Below, piece by piece: positions 36,226 through 45,810 of a stretch of DNA of 64,000 nucleotides (its first letter is position 1; each line of letters starts with the position of its first letter). The translations under genes and the position numbers were made by a program. The notes under the pieces are model-generated. The model did not search any database, was not told the origin of the DNA, and saw nothing but the letters and a program-made list of their open reading frames with translations. This DNA is from Dyadobacter sp. 3J3. Its GTDB lineage: Bacteria; Bacteroidota; Bacteroidia; Cytophagales; Spirosomataceae. The DNA is taken from assembly GCF_009801115.1 (NCBI RefSeq), contig NZ_VTOL01000005.1:62001-126000 (forward strand), in the 5' to 3' direction.

Positions 36226-37203
36226 ATGCGTTTAATTTCCCATCCTGTCCTGTGCAACTACTACGTAACGTATCGCTGCAATGCGTCTTGTGGTTTCTGC
36301 GACATATGGGAGAAACCATCGCCTTATATTACGGTTGAAAATCTTCGGGAAAATATCCGGGATCTAAAACGGTTAGGCGTAAAGGTTATAGATTTTACAG
36401 GAGGTGAACCATTACTTCACCGCCAGCTAGATGTTTTACTTCGTGAAGCAAAAGAGCAGGGCATGATTACCACGGTTACGAGCAACGGATTGCTTTATCC
36501 TAAATATGCTGAAAGATTGCGTGGCTTAGTTGACATGCTTCATTTTTCGCTGGATTCCCCTGATCGTGATGAACATGATAAATCACGAAATGTAAAATGT
36601 TTCGACAAAGTAATGGAGTCGATTCAGATTGCACGGGAAATGGGAGAAAGGCCGGATATTATTTTCACTGTTTTTGAAGATAATGTTGATAAGATAAAAC
36701 AGATGTGGGAAGAAATTTGCCTGCCTAATAATCTTATCCTGATTTTAAATCCTGTTTTTGAATATAATGGTGTGGGTGGAAATCTTTCCGAACAAACCTT
36801 GAAAGAGTTGCTTTGGTGGGGGAAGCAGAAAAATGTTTATCTCAATGAAGCCTTTATTCAATTAAGACTGGACGGAGGAAATCATGTGGATGATCCGATC
36901 TGCAAAGCTGCCAGTACGACGATTGTCATTTCTCCCGAAAACAAGCTTGTTCTCCCCTGCTATCACCTGGGACTGAAAGATTTTCCGATTGAAGGAAATC
37001 TTTATGACTTATATCATTCCGATGAAGTTCAGAAACTGGTCGCTCTGGAAGGTAAACTTCCGGCATGTGAAGGTTGTGCCATCAATTGTTATATGCAGCC
37101 ATCTTTTGCAGTCGAGATGAACCGGTATTGGTGGAAGGCTTTGCCGAGTACCATCAAGTATAATCGTATTAAAGGAACCTGGAAGCAAATGTTGAAAATG
37201 TAG
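36226..37203 (+). CDS. Radical SAM protein with SPASM-like C-terminal cysteines
   Basis: 325 aa. The 4Fe-4S/SAM motif is CNASCGFCDIW (about 18-28), followed by DFTGGEPLLH (about 56-65). The C-terminal third has further cysteines (Cys226, Cys245, then CEGCAINC at about 283-290), a pattern suited to one auxiliary Fe-S cluster of SPASM or twitch type. Such enzymes modify peptides, sugars or other small molecules by radical chemistry. The gene is coupled to accD by 1-nt spacing. No precursor peptide gene is visible beside it. The substrate is unknown, and it converges end to end with the next gene. Confidence 0.82.
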   Translation: MRLISHPVLCNYYVTYRCNASCGFCDIWEKPSPYITVENLRENIRDLKRLGVKVIDFTGGEPLLHRQLDVLLREAKEQGMITTVTSNGLLYPKYAERLRGLVDMLHFSLDSPDRDEHDKSRNVKCFDKVMESIQIAREMGERPDIIFTVFEDNVDKIKQMWEEICLPNNLILILNPVFEYNGVGGNLSEQTLKELLWWGKQKNVYLNEAFIQLRLDGGNHVDDPICKAASTTIVISPENKLVLPCYHLGLKDFPIEGNLYDLYHSDEVQKLVALEGKLPACEGCAINCYMQPSFAVEMNRYWWKALPSTIKYNRIKGTWKQMLKM

Positions 37204-37683
37204 TTACAGACAATCTGTTTTTCTTCTCGTGTCAGTGATTGTATTAATTTTCCAACCGCTTTTTGTTTTGATCATCGTAAAAACATTCACTCCACAATGA
37301 GAAAATGTTTCGCCACGGTAAAATTTGTAAGGAGCCCAGACAATGGCCATTGGCCCATCCACTGAAATTTTTACATCATAAATTCTTTCATCCCATTTTT
37401 CGGTATGTGGTTTTCCAACGGCGGCTACAAAGTCATCCGTTTTACTAACGTGCGTCATTACTGAATCTTTTGCATTGGTTGAAACAGATATTAGCGTCGA
37501 TTGAGGAATAAAAACATTTCTTACAGCCGAAGAATCTCCGGATCTCATGCCGTCAAATAATTTATCCACCGATGCTCTAATAGCTGCGTCCGGCGATTGA
37601 GCCATTGCTATTTGTTTCGAAAAAATAAAAATAATAACAAAAAGGGAAGATTTTAACCGATGCACCTGGCTCGTTATATTCAT
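37204..37683 (-). CDS. Secreted NTF2-like (lumazine-binding-like/SnoaL-like) protein
   Basis: 159 aa from the ATG at 37683; an upstream TTG at 37704 is less likely. A signal peptide ends near AMAQ (about residue 29). The rest matches the NTF2-like fold: AIRASVDKLFDGMRSGDSSAVRNVF near the start of the domain, then VDGPMAIVWAPYKFY and VFTMIKTKSGWKINTI at the end. The binding role is unknown. The stop directly abuts the stop of the radical SAM gene with zero spacer, so no terminator fits between these convergent genes. Confidence 0.78.
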   Translation of the reverse strand: MNITSQVHRLKSSLFVIIFIFSKQIAMAQSPDAAIRASVDKLFDGMRSGDSSAVRNVFIPQSTLISVSTNAKDSVMTHVSKTDDFVAAVGKPHTEKWDERIYDVKISVDGPMAIVWAPYKFYRGETFSHCGVNVFTMIKTKSGWKINTITDTRRKTDCL

Positions 37684-37744
37684 TAGTTGGTATAGTTTTA
37701 GCAAAAGCCTAATTTTGCAGACCTTTTTGTGTTAGGAATATAAT

Positions 37745-38203
37745 ATGTCAGAAAAATTAGTAAAAAAAGTCGATATCCGAAATAGACGCGCGTCATTCGA
37801 ATATTTTTTTCTAGAAGAGTTTACAGCAGGCTTGTCTTTGACAGGAACTGAAATAAAATCAATACGCCAGGGCAAAGTAAACCTTACAGATGCTTACTGT
37901 CTTTTTATGGATGGTGAATTGTACGTTCGCAGTATGCACATTTCTGTTTATACCGAAGGGACACACTGGAATCATGATCCGTTGCGTGATCGCAAGCTTT
38001 TGCTTACGAAGCGTGAAATGAGGAAATTGAGTGAGAACTTAAAGGATCAGGGATTAACCATTGTTCCGGTCAAACTTTTTACAACCGACCGGGGTTTTGC
38101 CAAACTGCACATTGCCTTGGCAAAAGGTAAAAAGCTGTATGATAAAAGAGATAGTATCAAGGCAAAGGATTTGAAACGTGAAAGTGACCGTTCAGATTAC
38201 TGA
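37745..38203 (+). CDS. smpB: SsrA-binding protein SmpB
   Basis: 152 aa, standard. SmpB binds tmRNA and brings it to stalled ribosomes. Conserved are NRRASFEYF (about 12-20), EEFTAGLSLTGTEIKSIRQGKVNL (starting near residue 24), the central HWNHDPLRDRKLLL (about 74-87) and the C-terminal basic tail KGKKLYDKRDSIKAKD (about 127-142). No tmRNA gene was recognised in the window. Confidence 0.96.
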   Translation: MSEKLVKKVDIRNRRASFEYFFLEEFTAGLSLTGTEIKSIRQGKVNLTDAYCLFMDGELYVRSMHISVYTEGTHWNHDPLRDRKLLLTKREMRKLSENLKDQGLTIVPVKLFTTDRGFAKLHIALAKGKKLYDKRDSIKAKDLKRESDRSDY

Positions 38204-38371
38204 TTTGGACAGGAGCCTGAGAGTTTGTTATTTAGTCACTTGGCCGGAAATTCTCCATATAATTAAATCTCAGGCGGTGTAGAGATGTATTTTTTAATAA
38301 TAATTGAATTTTACGAAATGTTTTTTTAGGTAAATTTCCTATATTGTGGGAATTAATTGCCGTAAAGACTC

Positions 38372-38884
38372 ATGGGTAAAGTTCTGGTTCTTAATCAAGA
38401 TTACAGCGCACTTAGTGTTTGCACAGTGCCGAAGGCATTTCTCTTAGTTTATCTAAACAAAGCTGAATTGCTGGCGGAATCGCCGACTCATTTCCTCAGG
38501 ACTGTACGGGACAATTACCCGATGCCCATTGTGATCCGTCTCAATAGTTACATTCACCTTCCTTACCGCGGCGTGGTTATGACCCGTCACAACATTTTTA
38601 AAAGGGATGGAAACCGATGTCAGTATTGCGGAACACATGATCATCTCACACTGGATCACGTCATGCCGAAATCCAGAGGCGGGAAAACAACCTGGGATAA
38701 TTTGGCTACGGCCTGCAAGCGTTGTAATTCAAAAAAAGGCGATTATACGCCTGAAGAAGCAGGAATGCATTTACGACAGCGCCCATTCCGGCCATCCTTT
38801 CTAATGTTTATTCGTGATTTTTCGGGCGTCACAGATGCAGAATGGCTACCTTATCTCGGTGTTAAAGAAAGAGCAGTTAACTGA
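38372..38884 (+). CDS. HNH endonuclease family protein
   Basis: 170 aa. The C-terminal half is an HNH domain with a zinc site: CQYCG (about 83-87), LDHVMPKSRGG (about 93-103), TWDNLATACKRCNSKKGD (about 106-123). The N-terminal half (VLVLNQDYSALSVC) is conserved in a widespread bacterial HNH family of unknown role. No restriction or phage genes are nearby, so it is a housekeeping-type member rather than a defence gene. Confidence 0.88.
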   Translation: MGKVLVLNQDYSALSVCTVPKAFLLVYLNKAELLAESPTHFLRTVRDNYPMPIVIRLNSYIHLPYRGVVMTRHNIFKRDGNRCQYCGTHDHLTLDHVMPKSRGGKTTWDNLATACKRCNSKKGDYTPEEAGMHLRQRPFRPSFLMFIRDFSGVTDAEWLPYLGVKERAVN

Positions 38885-38974
38885 TTGAAACTCCCCTACT
38901 TCGCCTGTTTTGGCATCATATAATTTTTTTCTAAATCAAATCCTAGAGAGCTGGGTTTTTATTTAGAAAATTCC

Positions 38975-38982
38975 TACCTTTG
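38975..38982 (+). promoter_or_regulatory. -7 box of the rpsA promoter
   Basis: TACCTTTG matches TAnnTTTG exactly. It lies 86 nt before the rpsA ATG, in an AT-rich stretch after the HNH gene. The -33 element is not a clean TTG. Confidence 0.6.
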
Positions 38983-39068
38983 CGTCCTATTTTTAAAATT
39001 TCCAGTTAAACTAATTTTCGACTGCGTGGCTCGCCAGTTGATGTAATCCAGAGCTTTACTTCCTATTT

Positions 39069-40931
39069 ATGTCTAAGGAAAAACAAACACAAGTATTGCC
39101 TGATTTCGATTGGGAAAAAGCAGAAGACAAAGGATTCGGTACAGGCTATTCAGCTGCTGACCGTACTCGTTTTGAAGAAATGTACGAAACTACCATTTCT
39201 CCTGTTCAGGAAAAAGAAGTGGTTAAAGGTGTGGTTGTAGGTATTACAGACCGCGAGGTGATTCTTAACATCGGTTTCAAATCTGATGGTATTGTTTCAT
39301 CAAATGAATTCCGTGACTTGCCAGCTTTGAAAATTGGTGACGAAGTGGAAGTTTATGTAGAAAACCAGGAAGACGCACAAGGTCAGCTTGTTCTTTCACG
39401 TAAGAAAGCAAAAGTAATTACTGCATGGGATAACATCCAGAAATCGTTTGACGAGGATGTGGTAATCGATGCTAACGTAAAGAGAAGAACCAAAGGTGGT
39501 CTTATTGTAGATATATTTGGTATCGAAGCTTTCTTGCCAGGTTCACAAATCGACGTGAAACCAATTCGTGATTTCGACATTTTTGTTGGAAAGCGTATGG
39601 AAGTGAAAGTTGTTAAGATTAACTACGCAAATGATAACGTTGTAGTTTCTCATAAAATATTGATCGAAAAAGATCTTGAAGCACAACGTCAGCAAATTCT
39701 TAATAACCTGGAAAAAGGACAAGTTCTTGAAGGTGTTATTAAGAACATGACCAACTTCGGGGTGTTCATCGATCTTGGAGGTGTTGATGGTTTGTTGCAC
39801 ATCACGGATATTTCTTGGGGTCGTATCAACCACCCGTCAGATCTTTTGGCACTTGACCAGAAGCTTAACGTTGTGGTTCTTGATTTCGACGAAGAGAAAA
39901 AACGTATCTCTCTTGGCTTGAAACAACTTCAGTCTCACCCATGGGATTCGTTGTCAGAAGATATCCAGGTTGGATCTAAAGTAACAGGACGTATCGTTAA
40001 CGTTGCTGATTACGGCGCTTTCCTTGAAATCAAACCAGGTGTTGAAGGTTTGATCCACGTATCTGAAATGTCATGGTCTCAGCACCTGCGCAATCCTCAG
40101 GAGTTTATGAACGTAAACGACGAGATCAACGCAGTTGTATTGACACTTGACCGTCAGGAACGTAAAATGTCTCTTGGTATCAAACAACTTACTGAAGATC
40201 CTTGGACTCAAGGTTCATTGAAAGATAAGTATGCAATTGGTACGCGTCATAAAGGTGTAGTACGTAACCTTACTAACTTCGGTTTGTTTATAGAGCTTGA
40301 AGAAGGTATCGACGGACTGGTTCACGTTTCTGACTTATCATGGACTAAGAAAATCAAACATCCTTCGGATTTCGTAAAAGTTAATGACGAACTTGAAGTT
40401 GTTGTTCTTGAGCTTGACGCTGACAATCGTCGTTTGGCACTCGGTCACAAACAACTTGAAGAAAATCCATGGGATACTTTTGAAACAATCTTTGCTGTTG
40501 GATCTGTTCACCGTTCTACAATCGTAGCAAAAGGTGACAAATTCGCAACATTGGAATTGCCATACGGTATCGAAGGAATCGCAGCTGTGAAAAACCTTAC
40601 GAAAGAAGATGGTACTTTTGCCGAAGTTGGAGAAAGCTTAGACTTCACTGTTCTTGAGTTCTTGAAAGACGAAAAGAAAATCGTTCTTACTCACTCTAAA
40701 GTGAAACCTTCTGCTGCTCCTGCTGTTGAAGAGAAAAAAGAAGAAAAAGCTCCAAAGCCTGCGTCAAACCAGTCTAAGAATACAGCTTCTAACACAGATG
40801 GCGCTACCAAAGAAGGAGAGAAATCGACCTTTGGAGACCTAAGTGTACTTTCAGCTTTGAAGGAACAATTCGAAGAAACTGAAAGAAAAGGAAAAAAAGT
40901 AGCGAAAAAAGACGACGAAACTGAGGAGTAG
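39069..40931 (+). CDS. rpsA: 30S ribosomal protein S1
   Basis: 620 aa with six S1 RNA-binding repeats (about 52-118, 130-200, 215-285, 302-372, 388-458 and 475-540). The middle repeats show the TNFGVFIDL / VADYGAFLEI / TNFGLFIEL pattern. The C-terminal 75 residues are lysine, glutamate and alanine rich. S1 helps mRNA loading, which matters in Bacteroidetes because Shine-Dalgarno sites are weak. tRNA-Cys follows with its own promoter. Confidence 0.96.
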   Translation: MSKEKQTQVLPDFDWEKAEDKGFGTGYSAADRTRFEEMYETTISPVQEKEVVKGVVVGITDREVILNIGFKSDGIVSSNEFRDLPALKIGDEVEVYVENQEDAQGQLVLSRKKAKVITAWDNIQKSFDEDVVIDANVKRRTKGGLIVDIFGIEAFLPGSQIDVKPIRDFDIFVGKRMEVKVVKINYANDNVVVSHKILIEKDLEAQRQQILNNLEKGQVLEGVIKNMTNFGVFIDLGGVDGLLHITDISWGRINHPSDLLALDQKLNVVVLDFDEEKKRISLGLKQLQSHPWDSLSEDIQVGSKVTGRIVNVADYGAFLEIKPGVEGLIHVSEMSWSQHLRNPQEFMNVNDEINAVVLTLDRQERKMSLGIKQLTEDPWTQGSLKDKYAIGTRHKGVVRNLTNFGLFIELEEGIDGLVHVSDLSWTKKIKHPSDFVKVNDELEVVVLELDADNRRLALGHKQLEENPWDTFETIFAVGSVHRSTIVAKGDKFATLELPYGIEGIAAVKNLTKEDGTFAEVGESLDFTVLEFLKDEKKIVLTHSKVKPSAAPAVEEKKEEKAPKPASNQSKNTASNTDGATKEGEKSTFGDLSVLSALKEQFEETERKGKKVAKKDDETEE

Positions 40932-40944
40932 TCAATTTTTTTAA

Positions 40945-40994
40945 TACTTTTGCACCGGGTTAGCAGTAAGCAGGAATATTCTTCTGCTAACCCG
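40945..40994 (+). promoter_or_regulatory. tRNA-Cys promoter and 5' leader hairpin
   Basis: TACTTTTG at 40945-40952 fits the -7 consensus. Directly downstream the 11-nt arm CGGGTTAGCAG (40956-40966) pairs perfectly with 40984-40994. The hairpin would form the 5' end of the tRNA precursor, just 4 nt before the mature tRNA. There is no T run after it. Confidence 0.6.
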
Positions 40995-40998
40995 AAAT

Positions 40999-41069
40999 GG
41001 TTCCGTGGCCGAGCGGCTAGGCAGAGGTCTGCAAAACCTCGTACAGCGGTTCGAATCCGCTCGGAACCT
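40999..41069 (+). tRNA. tRNA-Cys (GCA)
   Basis: 71 nt, full cloverleaf. The acceptor stem is GGTTCCG (40999-41005) with CGGAACC (41062-41068) and discriminator T. The anticodon stem GAGGT/ACCTC encloses the loop CTGCAAA with anticodon GCA. The T loop is TTCGAAT. CCA is not encoded. Confidence 0.95.
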
Positions 41070-41087
41070 CGTCATAAATATCTTGAT

Positions 41088-41141
41088 AAAATACCATTTG
41101 ATAAAGCGCGTTTTATGCATTTTATCAAATGGTATTTTTTT
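41088..41141 (+). terminator. Long-stem terminator after tRNA-Cys
   Basis: AAAATACCATTTGATAAA (41088-41105) is the exact reverse complement of 41121-41138, giving an 18-bp stem with a 15-nt loop, followed by a T run. It may also work on the opposite strand. Confidence 0.9.
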
Positions 41142-41248
41142 GTTAAAACATTGAAAGTCAATGGCTCCCAGCAATTTGCGTTATTTGGACACGAATATTC
41201 AAATTAGAAGAATTATAAATAAGTGAGTACTTTAAAATATCCCCCAAA

Positions 41249-41256
41249 TACTTTTG
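41249..41256 (+). promoter_or_regulatory. Candidate -7 box of the alternative complex III operon
   Basis: TACTTTTG matches TAnnTTTG, 55 nt before the actA ATG. No clear -33 TTG is seen at the expected distance. Confidence 0.55.
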
Positions 41257-41311
41257 TGGATAAAAAATCGTACACTAGATTTGTCTGTTGAAGTATTATG
41301 AATAGTTGATT

Positions 41312-42613
41312 ATGAATATACCATTCCGAGAAGACTCTAAGTTTTGTTCCTTCTTTCCCAGCTCAAAATCGTTTCTGGCTATTATTGTAGCTATTTTCTT
41401 AAGTTCCTGCAGCTTAACTTGGGCTCAGGATAGTACGGCTGCTGCCGGTGCTACCCCTGCTGCCGCTGCTGGTGGTGGAGATGCTGCTAAAGGCGAAACG
41501 TTATTTAAAAACAACTGTGCTCAATGCCATGCACCTACTGACGAGAAAATTGTAGGTCCTGGTTTGAAAGGTGCAACTACTCGTAACAACATTCAGTGGA
41601 TTACGAAATGGGTGCATAATTCACAAGCTGTTATCGCAGCAGGTGATCCTTACGCTGTAAAGCTATACAACGAATATAACAAAGCTCAGATGACAGCTTT
41701 CCCGAACTTATCGGAAGATGACATCAAAGGGATTTTTGCTTATGTTGATAAAGCGGCTGCCGCTCCGGCTCCTGCCGCCGCCGGTGCTGGTGGAGCGGCT
41801 CCTGCCGCGGGGGCTGCACAATCAGGTGGACCTTCTGATCTTTTCATGATTGTTCTTGTTGCTTTGGTAGTTGTAATGCTCTTAGTATTAGGAGTTTTGC
41901 TTGTCATTGTAACAATTCTTTCGAAAGCCGTTACTGGTGGAGATACTGAATCTGCTACCAAAGGAGACTTTATGGCACGCCTTGGTAATTCTCTTAAGGG
42001 AATTGCCGGTGACCCTGCGATCCGTTCTGCTACAATCTGGATTTTCATTCTTTTAGTGATGAAGGTTACAATAGACGGAGCGTATAGTGTTGGTGTTCAG
42101 CAGGGATATGCGCCTAAACAGCCGATATCCTTCTCTCACAAACTTCACGCAGGCGAATATAAAATTGACTGCAACTATTGCCACACCGGTGTAAACAGAG
42201 GTAAATCTGCACATATTCCTTCTGCGAATATTTGTATGAACTGTCACGGTGTGATCAAAAAAGAATCACCTGAAATTCAAAAAATATACACATCAATAGA
42301 AAACAATACGCCTATTGAATGGGTACGTGTACACAACCTTCCTGATCTTGCTTATTTCAATCACTCACAACATGTTAATGTTGCCGGATTGGAATGTGAA
42401 AATTGCCACGGAGATATCGCTAAAATGGAAGTTATCCAGCAGCGCTCTTCACTAACAATGGGTTGGTGTATCGATTGTCACCGTAAGACTGACGTAAATA
42501 CTAAGGGAAATGAGTATTACGACAAACTGGTACAATTACACGCATCAGATAGTAAAGAAGCTTTAAAAGTAGCTGATATCGGTGGTCTTGAATGTTCTAA
42601 GTGCCATTACTAA
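41312..42613 (+). CDS. actA: Alternative complex III subunit A, multiheme cytochrome c
   Basis: 433 aa from the ATG at 41312. A signal peptide or anchor precedes LTWAQ (about residue 39). A monoheme c domain (CAQCH at about 69-73, ligand Met in QMTAF) is followed by an Ala/Pro/Gly-rich linker, a hydrophobic helix (about 175-205), a second membrane helix (about 245-260) and a C-terminal multiheme region with CNYCH, CMNCH, CENCH, CIDCH and CSKCH. That is six CxxCH sites. ActA receives electrons from the Fe-S subunit at the periplasmic face and passes them toward the oxidase. It opens the act-cox block. Confidence 0.93.
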   Translation: MNIPFREDSKFCSFFPSSKSFLAIIVAIFLSSCSLTWAQDSTAAAGATPAAAAGGGDAAKGETLFKNNCAQCHAPTDEKIVGPGLKGATTRNNIQWITKWVHNSQAVIAAGDPYAVKLYNEYNKAQMTAFPNLSEDDIKGIFAYVDKAAAAPAPAAAGAGGAAPAAGAAQSGGPSDLFMIVLVALVVVMLLVLGVLLVIVTILSKAVTGGDTESATKGDFMARLGNSLKGIAGDPAIRSATIWIFILLVMKVTIDGAYSVGVQQGYAPKQPISFSHKLHAGEYKIDCNYCHTGVNRGKSAHIPSANICMNCHGVIKKESPEIQKIYTSIENNTPIEWVRVHNLPDLAYFNHSQHVNVAGLECENCHGDIAKMEVIQQRSSLTMGWCIDCHRKTDVNTKGNEYYDKLVQLHASDSKEALKVADIGGLECSKCHY

Positions 42614-42660
42614 TCACTGCAAATAGATACTAGAATACAACTCATTGTATTAACAGTTTT

Positions 42661-45600
42661 ATGGAAAATACTAATAAAAGATATTGGAGAGGGCTTGAAG
42701 AGCTGCGTAATGACGAAAAATTCATTAAAGAAGCAGGTTCAGAGTTCGCTGATGCACCAACAGAAAATCAATATGAAAGTCTGGTTGACGGAGCAGGTAC
42801 ACACCGTCGCGATTTCTTAAAAGTTTTAGGATTTGGTATGGCTGCTGTTTCTCTTGCAGCTTGCGAAACTCCTGTTAAAAAAGCAATTCCTTACGTTAAC
42901 AAGCCTGAGGGTGAATTCCCTACGATTGCTAACTGGTACGCCTCTACGTATGCAGAAAATGGAGATTACGCAAGTATTCTCGTAAAAACACGTGAAGGCC
43001 GACCTATTAAGATTGAGCCGAATACACTTTCAGGTATCACAAAGGGTGTTAGTTCAAGAGCACATGCTTCCTTACTAGGACTTTATGATAATGAAAAATT
43101 AAGAGGTCCTAAAAAGGGTGAAGATTTAAAAGTAACCTGGGATGCTGTTGATAAAGATATAACAAGCCAGCTTTCTTCAATCGCTGCAAAAGGAGGAGCC
43201 ATTCGTATTGTTTCTTCAACTTTACTAAGTCCTTCTACAAAATCAGTTATCGCTGATTTTACAACAAAATATCCAACAACGCGTCACATTATTTATGACG
43301 CAAACAGTTCTTCTGCCATTGTAAAAGGAAATGAGCTTTCTTTCGGAAAAGCGGTTCTTCCTTCTTATGCTTTCAATAAGGCAAAAGTTATCGTTGCTAT
43401 TGATGCTGACTTTTTAGGTGCATGGATTTCACCGGACGATTTCTCTCGTCAATATGCGGAAACACGTCGTGTTAGCAGTGCGAAAGACGGTAAGAAAGAT
43501 ATGTCCCGTCATTATCAGTTTGAATCTGTTCTTTCGATGACGGGTTCAAATGCAGATTATCGTTCTGCTGTAAAACCATCTCAACTTGGTTTGGTTGTTA
43601 CTTCACTTTACAATAAAGTTGCTGCAAAACTTGGTGGGAAAGCAATTTCTGCTCCTGCTTTGGATGTAACAAACCTTGACAAAGCTGCTGTGGATCTTGT
43701 AGCTGCAAAAGGAAGTGCTTTAGTAGTTTCTGGTATCAATGATCCTTCGGTTCAGGTTGTTGTTAATGCATTGAATAGCTTACTTGGAAGTTATGGCTCA
43801 ACAATAGATTTAGATACGCCTGTTAATTTCCGTCAGGGAAATGACGTCGCGATGAACGAATTCGTTGATGAAGTTAAAGGTGGAAAAGTTGAAGCGGTAA
43901 TTTTCTATGCTGCTAACCCGGTTTACGATCACCCACGTGGTGCTGAATTAGCTACTGCTATTCCAAAAGTAGCATTGAGTATTTCATTTAATGACCGTGC
44001 TGACGAAACTGCATCCTTAGTAAAATTCATTACGCCTTCACCTCATTATCTTGAGTCATGGAATGATGCGGAGCCGATGACAGGTTTTTATAGCTTGACA
44101 CAGCCTACGATCAGTTTGATTTTCAGTACACGCCAGGCCCAGGCAAGCTTATTGAAATGGGCAGGTCAGCCATCAGACTATCATGAATATGTAAAAGCAT
44201 ATTGGAGAAAAAATATTTATACACAAGGCGGTACAGATAGTTTTGAAAAATTCTGGGTACAGTCTTTGCATGATGGTTTCTTCAAAACAAACCGTACAGC
44301 TTCTGCTGCGGGTGCAACTTTCGCAGGAAATGTTGACGAAGCTGCATCAGCAATCGGTAAAAAATATAAAGCATCTTCTACAGGAATTGAACTGGCGTTG
44401 TATGAAAACGTTGGCGTAGGTAATGGATCTGCTGCTAACAACCCATGGTTACAAGAATTACCAGATCCTGTTACAAAAGCAACCTGGGATAACCACGCAA
44501 GTGTTTCTCAAAAAACTGCAACTGAACTTGGTTTTGCACAAGGAGACGTAGTAAAGGTAGATTTGAAAGGTAAATCTGTTGAAGTTCCTGTTATTATTCA
44601 GCCAGGTCAGGCTAATGGAACTGTTGCGATCACAATCGGTTACGGTCGTGAGAAAGCAGGGAAATCAGCAAACGGAGTTGGTAAAAATGTTTATCCTCTG
44701 GCTACATTCTCTGCCGGATATTTATCTTTTGCACCGGGAGAAGTTACTGTTACCAAAACAGGTGCAACCCGCGAAATCGCCCAAACACAAACACACAATA
44801 CTGTAATGGGCCGTAAATCGGTTCTTCAGGAAACGGTGTTAGCTCATTTCCAGAAGGATCCATTGGCTGGACGTTTCATTCCAAAAATTGAAACATCAGA
44901 AGGAGCAGTAGATGCTACTGATCTTTCTCTTTGGAATGGACATAAATATCCAAATCATTCATGGGGTCTGGTTATTGACCTTAATACATGTTTTGGTTGC
45001 GGATCTTGTGTAATTAGCTGTCAGTCAGAAAATAACATTCCGGTTGTAGGACGTCAGGAAGTTATCAACAGTCGTGAAATGCACTGGTTACGTATTGACC
45101 GTTATTATAGCAGTGATGCAGAAGTTGGCGATTACACAGCAATGGAAGTTGCTTCGGAAAATCCGGAAGTTACATTCCAGCCTATGTTATGCCAGCATTG
45201 TAATAATGCACCTTGCGAAACGGTTTGTCCGGTATTAGCGACAACCCACAGTTCTGAGGGCTTGAATCAAATGACTTACAACCGTTGTGTTGGTACTCGT
45301 TATTGCGCAAACAACTGCCCTTATAAAGTACGTCGTTTCAACTGGTTTAAATATTTTGACAACGATAACTTTGATTACCACTTCAATAACGATCTTGGTA
45401 AAATGGTTATCAATCCTGAGGTTACAGTACGTTCACGTGGTGTAATTGAGAAATGTTCAATGTGCGTTCATAAAATTCAGGAAGGTAAATTGACAGCGAA
45501 AAAAGAAAGAAGACGCGTAGTTGACGGAGAAATTAACGTTGCTTGTGCTTCATCTTGTCCAACTGACGCTATTACTTTTGGTGATATGAATGATCCTGAA

Positions 45601-45753
45601 AGCAGAATTTCTAAAATTCTTGAAGTAGAAAGAGAAGGCCGTGCTTTCCACATGCTGGAAGAAATTAACGTACGTCCACAAATTTCATATCTTACCAAGA
45701 TCAGAAATAAGGATGTAGCAGCGAAGGCAGAAGCTAAAAAAGAACACGTCTAA
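42661..45753 (+). CDS. actB: Alternative complex III subunit B, Fe-S/molybdopterin-oxidoreductase-like
   Basis: 1030 aa. A twin-arginine signal (RRDFLKVLG, about 50-58) is followed by a large molybdopterin-oxidoreductase-like domain (about 90-720), which in this family binds no molybdenum. The C-terminal Fe-S part (about 755-1010) has ferredoxin motifs CFGCGSCVISC, CQHCNNAPCETVC, CANNC, CSMC and CASSCP, enough for several clusters. It takes electrons from the quinol site and feeds the hemes of ActA. Position between actA and actC is canonical. Confidence 0.95.
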   Translation: MENTNKRYWRGLEELRNDEKFIKEAGSEFADAPTENQYESLVDGAGTHRRDFLKVLGFGMAAVSLAACETPVKKAIPYVNKPEGEFPTIANWYASTYAENGDYASILVKTREGRPIKIEPNTLSGITKGVSSRAHASLLGLYDNEKLRGPKKGEDLKVTWDAVDKDITSQLSSIAAKGGAIRIVSSTLLSPSTKSVIADFTTKYPTTRHIIYDANSSSAIVKGNELSFGKAVLPSYAFNKAKVIVAIDADFLGAWISPDDFSRQYAETRRVSSAKDGKKDMSRHYQFESVLSMTGSNADYRSAVKPSQLGLVVTSLYNKVAAKLGGKAISAPALDVTNLDKAAVDLVAAKGSALVVSGINDPSVQVVVNALNSLLGSYGSTIDLDTPVNFRQGNDVAMNEFVDEVKGGKVEAVIFYAANPVYDHPRGAELATAIPKVALSISFNDRADETASLVKFITPSPHYLESWNDAEPMTGFYSLTQPTISLIFSTRQAQASLLKWAGQPSDYHEYVKAYWRKNIYTQGGTDSFEKFWVQSLHDGFFKTNRTASAAGATFAGNVDEAASAIGKKYKASSTGIELALYENVGVGNGSAANNPWLQELPDPVTKATWDNHASVSQKTATELGFAQGDVVKVDLKGKSVEVPVIIQPGQANGTVAITIGYGREKAGKSANGVGKNVYPLATFSAGYLSFAPGEVTVTKTGATREIAQTQTHNTVMGRKSVLQETVLAHFQKDPLAGRFIPKIETSEGAVDATDLSLWNGHKYPNHSWGLVIDLNTCFGCGSCVISCQSENNIPVVGRQEVINSREMHWLRIDRYYSSDAEVGDYTAMEVASENPEVTFQPMLCQHCNNAPCETVCPVLATTHSSEGLNQMTYNRCVGTRYCANNCPYKVRRFNWFKYFDNDNFDYHFNNDLGKMVINPEVTVRSRGVIEKCSMCVHKIQEGKLTAKKERRRVVDGEINVACASSCPTDAITFGDMNDPESRISKILEVEREGRAFHMLEEINVRPQISYLTKIRNKDVAAKAEAKKEHV

Positions 45754-45810
45754 GTCTGGTTAATAGTTTTGTATTTGTTTGAAGATTAAATCATTATAAA
45801 TTACAGTAGT

